From assembly GCA_947561585.1 (NCBI GenBank), contig CANNZV010000269.1, positions 1 through 64,000 of the forward strand: a stretch of 64,000 bases of DNA, given 5' to 3'. This stretch comes from Caprella mutica. Its lineage: Eukaryota > Arthropoda > Malacostraca > Amphipoda > Caprellidae. Under the pieces are notes generated by a model, which searched no databases, was not told the DNA's origin, and saw only the letters and a program-made list of their open reading frames with translations. Shown piece after piece: positions 54,859 through 64,000 of the stretch; positions within the stretch are counted from its first letter, which is position 1, and the number at the start of each line of letters is the position of its first letter. Both the position numbers and the translations under genes were made by a program.

Positions 54859-57800
54859 TTGACTGAAAAAATACAGTGATTGACTGTAGAAATACAGTGA
54901 TTGACTGTAGAAAATACAGTGATTGACTGTAGAAATACAGTGATTGACTGTAAAAATACAGTGATTGACTGTAGAAATACAGTGATTGACTGTAGAAATA
55001 CAGTGATTGACTGAAAAAATACAGTGATTGACTGTAGAAATACAGTGATTGACTGAAAAAATACAGTGATTGACTGTAGAAATACAGTGATTGACTGTAG
55101 AAATACAGTGATTGACTGTAGAAATACAGTGATTGACTGTAGAAATACAGTGATTGACTGAAAAAATACAGTGATTGACTGTAAAAATACAGTGATTGAC
55201 TGTAGAAATACAGTGATTGACTGTAGAAATACAGTGATTGACTGTAGAAATACAGTGATTGACTGTAGAAATACAGTGATTGACTGTAGAAATACAGTGA
55301 TTGACTGAAAAAATACAGTGATTGACTGTAGAAATACAGTGATTGACTGTAGAAATACAGTGATTGACTGTAGAAATACAGTGATTGACTGTAGAAATAC
55401 AGTGATTGACTGAAAAAATACAGTGATTGACTGTAAAAATACAGTGATTGACTGTAGAAATACAGTGATTGACTGTAGAAATACAGTGATTGACTGTAGA
55501 AATACAGTGATTGACTGTAGAAATACAGTGATTGACTGTAAAAATACAGTGATTGACTGTAGAAATACAATGATTGACTGTAGAAATACAATGATTGACT
55601 GTAGAAATACAGTGATTGACTGTAGAAATACAGTGATTGACTGTAGAAATACAGTGATTGACTGTAGAAATACAGTGATTGACTGTAGAAATACAGTGAT
55701 TGACTGTAGAAATACAGTGATTGACTGTAGAAATACAGTGATTGACTGTAGAAATACAGTGATTGACTGTAGAAATACAGTGATTGACTGATTGACTGTA
55801 GAAATACAGTGATTGACTGTAGAAATACAGTGATTGACCTGTAGAAATACAGTGATTGACTGTAGAAATACAGTGATTGACTGTAGAAATACAGTGATTG
55901 ACTGTAGAAATACAGTGATTGACTGTAGAAATACAGTGATTGACTGTAGAAATACAGTGATTGACTGTAGAAATACAGTGATTGACTGTAGAAATACAGT
56001 GATTGACTGTAGAAATACAGTGATTGACTAAGTGATTGACTGTAGAAATACAGTGATTGACTGTAGAAATACAGTGATTGACTGTAGAAATACAGTGATT
56101 GACTGTAGAAATACAGTGATTGACTGTAAAATACAGTGATTGACTGTAGAAATACAGTGATTGACTGTAGAAATACAGTGATTGACTGTAAAAATACAGT
56201 GATTGACTGTAAAAATACAGTGATTGACTGTAGAAATACAGTGATTGACTGTAGAAATACAGTGATTGACTGTAGAAATACAGTGATTGACTGTAGAAAT
56301 ACAGTGATTGACTGTAGAAATACAGTGATTGACTGTAGAAATACAGTGATTGACTGTAGAAATACAGTGATTGACTGTAGAAATACAGTGATTGACTGTA
56401 GAAATACAGTGATTGACTGTAGAAATACAGTGATTGACTGTAGAAATACAGTGATTGACTGTAGAAATACAGTGATTGACTGTAGAAATACAGTGATTGA
56501 CTGTAGAAAATACAGTGATTGACTGTAGAAATACAGTGATTGACTGTAAAAATAGCAGTGATTGACTGTAGAAATACAGTGATTGACTTAGAAATACAGT
56601 GATTGACTGTAGAAATACAGTGATTGACTGTAGAAATACAGTGATTGACTGTAGAAATACAGTGATTGACTGTAGATATACAGTGATTGACTGTAGAAAT
56701 ACAGTGATTGACTGTAGAAATACAGTGATTGACTGTAGAAATACAGTGATTGACTGTAGAAATACAGTGATTGACTGTAGAAATACAGTGATTGACCGTA
56801 GAAAATACAGTGATTGACTGTAGAAATACAGTGATTGACTGTAGAAATACAGTGATTGACTGTAGAAATACAGTGATTGACTGTAGAAATACAGTGATTG
56901 ACTGAAAAAATACAGTGATTGACTGTAAAAATACAGTGATTGACTGTAGAAATACAGTGATTGACTGTAGAAATACAGTGATTGACTGTAGAAATACAGT
57001 GATTGACTGTAGAAATACAGTGATTGACTGTAAAAATACAGTGATTGACTGTAGAAATACAATGATTGACTGTAGAAATACAATGATTGACTGTAGAAAT
57101 ACAGTGATTGACTGTAGAAATACAGTGATTGACTGTAGAAATACAGTGATTGACTGTAGAAATACAGTGATTGACTGTAGAAATACAGTGATTGACTGTA
57201 GAAATACAGTGATTGACTGTAGAAATACAGTGATTGACTGTAGAAATACAGTGATTGACTGTAGAAATACAGTGATTGACTGTAGAAATACAGTGATTGA
57301 CTGTAGAAATACAGTGATTGACTGTAGAAATACAGTGATTGACTGTAGAAATACAGTGATTGACTTAGAAATACAGTGATTGACTGTAGAAATACAGTGA
57401 TTGACTGTAGAAATACAGTGATTGACTGTAGAAATACAGTGATTGACTGTAGATATACAGTGATTGACTGTAGAAATACAGTGATTGACTGTAGAAATAC
57501 AGTGATTGACTGTAGAAATACAGTGATTGACTGTAGAAATACAGTGATTGACTGTAGAAATACAGTGATTGACCGTAGAAAATACAGTGATTGACTGTAG
57601 AAATACAGTGATTGACTGTAGAAATACAGTGATTGACTGTAGAAATACAGTGATTGACTGTAGAAATACAGTGATTGACTGTAGAAATACAGTGATTGAC
57701 TGTAGAAATACAGTGATTGACTGTAGAAATACAGTGATTGACTGTAGAAATACAGTGATTGACTGTAGAAATACAGTGATTGACTGTAGAAATACAGTGA

Positions 57801-59310
57801 TTGACTGTAGAAATACAGTGATTGACTGTAAAAATACAGTGATTGACTGTAGAAATACAGTGATTGACTGTAAAAATACAGTGATTGACTGTAGAAATAC
57901 AGTGATTGACTGTAAAAATACAGTGATTGACTGTAAAAATACAGTGATTGACTGTAGAAATACAGTGATTGACTGTAGAAATACAGTGATTGACTGTAGA
58001 AATACAGTGATTGACTGTAGAAATACAGTGATTGACTGTAGAAATACAGTGATTGACTGTAGAAATACAGTGATTGACTGTAGAAATACAGTGATTGACT
58101 GTAGAAATACAGTGATTGACTGTAGAAATACAGTGATTGACCGTAGAAAATACAGTGATTGACTGTAGAAATACAGTGATTGACTGTAGAAATACAGTGA
58201 TTGACTGTAGAAATACAGTGATTGACTGTAGAAATACAGTGATTGACCGTAGAAAATACAGTGATTGACTGTAGAAATACAGTGATTGACTGTAAAAATG
58301 CAGTGATTGACTGTAGAAATACAGTGATTGACTTAGAAATACAGTGATTGACTGTAGAAATACAGTGATTGACTGTAGAAATACAGTGATTGACTGTAGA
58401 AATACAGTGATTGACTGTAGATATACAGTGATTGACTGTAGAAATACAGTGATTGACTGTAGAAATACAGTGATTGACTGTAGAAATACAGTGATTGACT
58501 GTAGAAATACAGTGATTGACTGTAGAAATACAGTGATTGACCGTAGAAAATACAGTGATTGACTGTAGAAATACAGTGATTGACTGTAGAAATACAGTGA
58601 TTGACTGTAGAAATACAGTGATTGACTGTAGAAATACAGTGATTGACTGTAGAAATACAGTGATTGACTGTAGAAATACAGTGATTGACTGTAGAAATAC
58701 AGTGATTGACTGTAGAAATACAGTGATTGACTGTAGAAATACAGTGATTGACTGTAGAAATACAGTGATTGACTGTAGAAATACAGTGATTGACTGTAAA
58801 AATACAGTGATTGACTGTAGAAATACAGTGATTGACTGTAAAAATACAGTGATTGACTGTAGAAATACAGTGATTGACTGTAAAAATACAGTGATTGACT
58901 GTAAAAATACAGTGATTGACTGTAGAAATACAGTGATTGACTGTAGAAATACAGTGATTGACTGTAGAAATACAGTGATTGACTGTAGAAATACAGTGAT
59001 TGACTGTAGAAATACAGTGATTGACTGTAGAAATACAGTGATTGACTGTAGAAATACAGTGATTGACTGTAGAAATACAGTGATTGACTGTAGAAATACA
59101 GTGATTGACCGTAGAAAATACAGTGATTGACTGTAGAAATACAGTGATTGACTGTAGAAATACAGTGATTGACTGTAGAAATACAGTGATTGACTGTAGA
59201 AATACAGTGATTGACCGTAGAAAATACAGTGATTGACTGTAGAAATACAGTGATTGACTGTAAAAATGCAGTGATTGACTGTACAAAATACAGTGATTGA
59301 CTGTACAAAT
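54859..59310 (-). repeat. 21-bp tandem array, right arm (about 211 units)
   Basis: Complement of the left array (ACTGTAGAAATACAGT core). Long-range duplication is clear: markers GACTTAGAAATAC, TGTAGATATACAG and GACCGTAGAAAATAC recur in order, with 57,370-58,337 repeated at 58,338-59,305 (968 bp). A block with AAAAATACAG then two ACAATGATTG units repeats 1,492 bp apart (55,423 and 56,915). Confidence 0.97.
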
Positions 59311-59563
59311 TATACAGGGTGTCCGACACTTTTGTTTCCAAACTTTAACATAAGGTTGCATTCGTCGAATTAACACTTTTTATTTCATGAAGGTATGGTC
59401 TAAAATCCTTAGTTAAAGAGTTACAAGGTTAGGAAAGTAGTATCTGTACCATTTGTTATTATTAGTTCACATTATTTTTTTTAATGTTGCAATAAGAAAC
59501 AAAACATTTTTAACAGTAATTATTAGGAGCACAAGAAACAAAATCTTAAATTAGGTTACATGT

Positions 59564-59672
59564 TTACAGAATGTGTTCAATTTGCCGCCCATTTGTTGCG
59601 ATGCAAGCGTTCAAACGTTTTTCCCGCAAGGATTCTTGAAACTCCTGGTATCTTTGCTCGCGTCCTACAATC
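59564..59672 (-). pseudogene. Transposase C-terminal fragment (arm 1)
   Basis: Minus frame ending in TAA at 59,566-59,564. It includes EKRLNACIATNGRQIEHIL before the stop and extends upstream through YQEFQESLR. The pattern RLxxCIxxxGxxxEHIL is what I know from C-termini of insect Tc1/mariner-type transposases. No catalytic part is present. Confidence 0.6.
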
Positions 59673-59676
59673 ATTG

Positions 59677-59736
59677 GACAAACGTTTGAACGCTTGCATC
59701 GCAATAAATGGGAGGCAGTTTGAACACATTTTGTAA
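59677..59736 (+). pseudogene. Transposase C-terminal fragment (arm 2)
   Basis: Plus frame DKRLNACIAINGRQFEHIL then TAA, the mirror of arm 1 with a few substitutions. Shorter because the palindrome centre interrupts it. Confidence 0.6.
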
Positions 59737-59985
59737 ACATGTAACCTAATTTATGATTATGTTTCTTGTGCTCCTAATAATTACTGTTAAAAATGTTTTG
59801 TTTTTTATCGCGACAATAAAAAAATAATGTTAACTAATAATAATAAATGGTACAGATACTACTTTCCTAACCTTTTCTTTAACTAAGCATTTTAGACCAT
59901 ACCTTCATAGAATAAAAAGTGTTTATTTCGACGAAAGCAACCTTACGTTAAAGTTTCGCAACGAAAGTGTCGGACACCCTGTATA

Positions 59986-60404
59986 AGTCAATTTATTAAT
60001 ATTGAAAAGTTAAAAAAAAAAGTCAAAACAATTTCAATAAATTTTATAATCTTAACAGTTAAAATTAATTTGACAAAATTCAAGTAATCATTTTACAAAA
60101 TAATGTTTATTATCTATATTAATTAGCTAGAGATTTTTAATGCGGTTATACAAAGTATAACCAGGTGGATAACCACTGTTATTAAATTAGGTATCTTTAT
60201 TAGGTCAATGGCTAATCAAATTTCCAAAGGTACAACATTCACACAAGGTAATTAATTTTAAAATTAAAATTAAACTCCAAACGAAACAATTAATTATTTT
60301 TATAACAACTCGAGTACCATCAGTTAAATAAGATGTCCTACCAATGGTATTTATTCAGCAGATAGTACTTGTTATTCTTACTCTTTTTCTCCTTGTTGTT
60401 GTTG
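59986..60404. other. Right flank beyond the arm, no gene recognised
   Basis: AT-rich single-copy DNA with no reverse complement elsewhere in the window. Confidence 0.4.
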
Positions 60405-60475
60405 TTGATTGAGTCCCTTACCCCTCGGGGCTACTGGTTTGCCCGGGGCAACCCCAATGGAGTGTTACCAACCCT
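60405..60475 (-). other. GC-rich patch followed by (CAA)5 on the minus strand
   Basis: On minus: CCATTGGGGTTGCCCCGGGC, GTAGCCCCGAGGGGTAAGG, then CAACAACAACAACAA. An isolated GC-rich body with a simple trinucleotide tail resembles the 3' end of a SINE-type retroposon. A plus frame of about 42 codons also crosses it but has no start. Confidence 0.3.
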
Positions 60476-60520
60476 GACTAATTCCTCTGATGTTAGTGTG
60501 TACCTATCATGACTCTATTA

Positions 60521-60610
60521 ACCCTGTATTTGCTCTGTTTTAACCCTATTTTAACCCTATTTAACCCTATTTAACCTTATTTCAACTTTATTTCAACCCT
60601 ATTTTAATCC
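60521..60610 (+). repeat. Degenerate 12-bp TTTAACCCTATT repeat (about 7 units)
   Basis: TTTAACCCTATT with TTCAACCC and TTAATCC variants; resembles no canonical telomere unit. Confidence 0.75.
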
Positions 60611-61280
60611 TATGTTAATAAAGTTAAATAGGTATTTTCATCATAATTATTCTTTTATTTCTATTTTTGGATTATTTCAATTGTATTTTCACCCTGCAGT
60701 CCCCTATTTCATACCTATTTATCATCATCATTATATCATTATATCGCAAAATGTAAAATTACAACCTTGCCAACCTTCTACCCAAACGCATACGGTTAAA
60801 ATTAGGGTTAAAATTCCTGTTAAATTTCAGGGTACAATATAGGGTAAAATTTAGGGTAATAATTACCTTCTCACCCCGAATTCTTCACACTCTATCCCAT
60901 GTTTAACTTTCCACAGAAAATAATAACTAAATCACAATGTTCAGTTGTTACATTTAGCAATAATAGTCATTAAAGCATAATTGAATTAAGAATTAATCAA
61001 GACATAAAAATAAATTAATAATTATTTATTTTCATCAAATTGATGATTATTTTTAATAAAATTATTCGTTAAATTGAAATTATTCCTTATTATTTTCATA
61101 TTTTGTTCTTTGATGCAAGTCTATTTATAAAATTTGAACATTGATTTAATATCAACAAAAACAAGAATAACAAGGATAAAAATAACAATGAGTTGTTATG
61201 GCAACGACAGAAATAAACACTTTAGATATTAAGTAAAAAAAATAAACATATAATGAGTGAGAAAAAGTGACACTGGTTAT
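60611..61280. other. Right flank stretch without recognised feature
   Basis: AT-rich; related TAGGGTTAAAATT words continue from the preceding repeat to about 60,860. No gene. Confidence 0.4.
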
Positions 61281-62058
61281 CATTTTAACTGAGACTATAA
61301 ATGGATATCATTTTAAATAAGACTATAAATGGTTATCATTTTAAATAAGACTATAAATGGTTATCATTTTAAATAAGACTGCATGGTTATCATTTTAAAT
61401 AAGACTGCATGGTTATCATTTTAAATAAGACTCTAAATGGTTATCATTTTGAATAAGACTGTATGGTTATCATTTAGAATAAGACTGCATGGTTATCACT
61501 TTAAATAAGACTGCATGGTTATCATTTTAAATAAGACTGCATGGTTATCATTTTAAATAAGACTGCATGGTTATCATTCTAAATAAGACTGCATAGTTAT
61601 CATTCTAAATAAGACTGCATGGTTATCATTTTAAATAAGACTGCATGGTTATCATTTTAAATAAGACTGCATGGTTATCATTTTAAATAAGACTGCATGG
61701 TTATCATTTTAAATAAGACTGCATGGTTATCATTTTAAATAAGACTGCATGGTTATCATTTTAAATAAGACTGCATGGTTATCATTTTAAATAAGACTGC
61801 ATGGTTATCATTTTAAATAAGACTGCATGGTTATCATTTTAAGTAAGACTGCATGGTTATCATTTTAAATAAGACTGCATGGTTATCATTTTAAATAAGA
61901 CTGCATGGTTATCATTTTAAGTAAGACTGCATGGTTATCATTTTAAATAAGACTGCATGGTTATCATTTTAAATAAGACTGCATGGTTATCATTTTAAAT
62001 AAGACTGCATGGTTATCATTTTAAATAAGACTGCATGGTTATCATTTTAAGTAAGACT
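61281..62058 (+). repeat. 26-bp tandem array (about 30 units)
   Basis: Units of TGGTTATCATTTTAAATAAG plus ACTGCA; first units have ACTATAAA instead. Shares GGTTATCATTTTAAA with the next array, so both derive from one ancestor. Confidence 0.95.
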
Positions 62059-63450
62059 GGTTATCATAAGAAATAACACTGGTTATCATTAGAAACAACA
62101 CTGGTTATCATCAGAAATATCACTGGTTATCATTTGAAATAACACTGGTTATCATTTGAAATAACACTGGTTATCATTTTAAACAACACTGGTTATTATT
62201 TTAAACAACACTGGTTATCATTTGAAATAACACTGGTTATCATTTGAAATAACACTGGTTATCATTTTAAACAACACTGGTTATCATTTTAAACAACACT
62301 GGTTATCATTTTAAACAACACTGGTTATCATTTTAAACAACACTGGTTATCATTTGAAATAACACTGGTTATCATTTTAAACAACACTGGTTATCATTTT
62401 AAACAACACTGGTTATCATTTGAAATAACACTGGTTATCATTTTAAACAACACTGGTTATCATTTGAAATAACACTGGTTATCATTTTAAACAACACTGG
62501 TTATCATTTTAAACAATACTGGTTATCATTTGAAATAACACTGGTTATCATTTTAAACAACACTGGTTATCATTTGAAATAACACTGGTTATCATTTTAA
62601 ACAACACTGGTTATCATTTGAAATAACACTGGTTATCATTTTAAACAACACTGGTTATCATTTGAAATAAAACTGGTTATCATTAGAAATAACACTGGTT
62701 ATCATTTTAAACAACACTGGTTATCATTTTAAACAACACTGGTTATCATTTGAAATAACACTGGTTATCATTTGAAATAACACTGGTTATCATTTTACAC
62801 AACACTGGTTATTATTTTAAACAACACTGGTTATCATTTGAAATAACACTGGTTATCATTTGAAATAACACTGGTTATCATTTTAAACAACACTGGTTAT
62901 CATTTTAAACAACACTGGTTATCATTTTAAACAACACTGGTTATCATTTTAAACAACACTGGTTATCATTTGAAATAACACTGGTTATCATTTTAAACAA
63001 CACTGGTTATCATTTTAAACAACACTGGTTATCATTTGAAATAACACTGGTTATCATTTTAAACAACACTGGTTATCATTTGAAATAACACTGGTTATCA
63101 TTTTAAACAACACTGGTTATCATTTTAAACAATACTGGTTATCATTTGAAATAACACTGGTTATCATTTTAAACAACACTGGTTATCATTTGAAATAACA
63201 CTGGTTATCATTTTAAACAACACTGGTTATTATTTGAAATAACACTGGTTATCATTTTAAACAACACTGGTTATCATTTGAAATAACACTGGTTATCATT
63301 TTAAACAACACTGGTTATCATTTGAAATAACACTGGTTATCATTTTAAACAACACTGGTTATCATTTGAAATAACACTGGTTATCATTTTAAACAACACT
63401 GGTTATCATTTGAAATAAAACTGGTTATCATTAGAAATAACACTGGTTAT
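62059..63450 (+). repeat. 22-bp tandem array with dimer structure (about 63 units)
   Basis: Two unit types, ATCATTTTAAACAACACTGG and ATCATTTGAAATAACACTGG (each plus TT), often alternate as a 44-bp dimer. Rare markers repeat at long distance: ATAAAACTGG at 62,667 and 63,415 (748 bp, 34 units), TTATTATTTT at 62,193 and 62,809 (616 bp, 28 units). Confidence 0.95.
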
Positions 63451-63452
63451 CA

Positions 63453-63512
63453 TATATTAAACATATATGATATATCATATATTAAACATATATGATATAT
63501 CATATATATAAC
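63453..63512. repeat. AT-rich palindromic repeat
   Basis: CATATATTAAACATATATGA repeated twice; each half is self-complementary. Possible cruciform at the array end. Confidence 0.8.
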
Positions 63513-63650
63513 ATGCATGAGACAAGTTCCCCGTTCACTGCAATCTAACATGTTTTTTTCTCTCTTTTTCATTTCAATTATTCCACAGCTTCAGTTTTTT
63601 ATTCATTGCTTCGCTGTACAATTTAATGGATTTATTTATTCATTCAGAAA

Positions 63651-63905
63651 ATGTCAGGAATATCGGAATTATTTATTATTATTTATTTAACACTAAGCTG
63701 TCAGGAATATTGACATTATTTATTGTTAATTATTTGACACTAAGCTGTCAGGAATATTGACATTATTTATTGTTAATTATTTGACACTAAGCTGTCAGGA
63801 ATATTGACATTATTTATTGTTAATTATTTGACACTAAGCTGTCAGGAATATTGACATTATTTATTGTTATTTATTTAACACTATGCTGTCAGGAATATTG
63901 ACATC
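63651..63905 (+). repeat. 47-bp tandem array (about 5 units)
   Basis: Units of TGTCAGGAATATTGACATTA and TTTATTGTTAATTATTTGAC plus ACTAAGC. TGTCAGGAATATTGACA is itself an imperfect palindrome. Confidence 0.93.
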
Positions 63906-64000
63906 TATATATACTATGTATATATTTATACCATTACACTACCTGTTGTTCATCTATTGTTAATGTCATCAATAGAATGGGTTTATATAGCTACAGGTAC

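Larger units (their letters stand above)
59311..59985. mobile_element. Palindromic Tc1/mariner-derived element at the array edge
   Basis: Termini TATACAGGGTGTCCGACACT and exact complement; arms of about 310 bp pair along most of their length around an unpaired centre near 59,620-59,680. TA at both ends fits a Tc1/mariner TA target. Each arm keeps the end of a transposase frame, so the element looks like two head-to-head copies of one transposon 3' end. Confidence 0.85.

Noticed and set aside
60380..60510. Plus-strand frame with LLFLLFFSLLLLL followed by about 30 residues, like a signal peptide
   Set aside because: No ATG, and the leucine run comes from a CTT/TTG-rich tract; a retroposon tail on the other strand explains the region better.
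60521..60610. Telomere-like TTTAACCC repeat
   Set aside because: Unit is degenerate and 12 bp; it does not match TTAGG, TTAGGG or other canonical telomere units.

Overview
The window is AT-rich eukaryotic DNA with spliced genes, dominated by tandem repeats and one large inverted duplication. The only gene I can read confidently codes for a secreted, probably GPI-anchored cell-surface protein with three Ig domains and one fibronectin III domain. That is the layout of the arthropod Klingon/Wrapper adhesion proteins, so an arthropod source (perhaps a crustacean or other poorly sampled lineage) is the best guess. The species is not determined.

Layout. The left arm (1 to about 18,750) and the right arm (about 37,565 to at least 59,310) are reverse complements, separated by a spacer of about 18.8 kb that is not duplicated. 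Each arm carries one copy of the Ig gene. The left copy is on + (exons 11,728-17,551) and the right copy on - (47,801-38,985), so they converge on the spacer. All eight visible exons have identical lengths in the two copies, and the proteins differ at 4 of 448 residues. The signal-peptide exon is not visible in either copy. Beyond 59,310 lie a palindromic Tc1/mariner-derived element and more minisatellites with no partner inside the window.

Repeats. By my own rough tally about two fifths of the window is minisatellite, with more than 30 arrays and unit lengths from 12 to 87 bp. Most arm arrays occur in both arms with very different copy number (31-bp: 22 versus 2; 76-bp: 2 versus 9). Three are private to one arm: a 23-bp array of about 78 units (left), a 20-bp array (left) and a 29-bp array of about 60 units (right). 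Four of the gene's seven introns have an array starting at the 5' splice site. In three of these the repeated unit contains the 3' end of the exon plus the GT donor, giving 2 to 11 copies of a real splice donor in a row.

Spacer. It lacks the gene but holds two families of small palindromic elements (MITE-like; six full copies and one half copy of family A, two copies of family B), an interspersed family carrying TGACCTTGACC-type motifs, and its own arrays, the largest a 28-bp array of about 124 units. I did not find these transposon families in the arms. The right arm alone carries a foldback-type element of about 1.15 kb.

The inverted arrangement may be real or may be two haplotypes joined by an assembler. 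Intron sequence outside the arrays is also nearly identical between arms, so coding conservation alone cannot decide.
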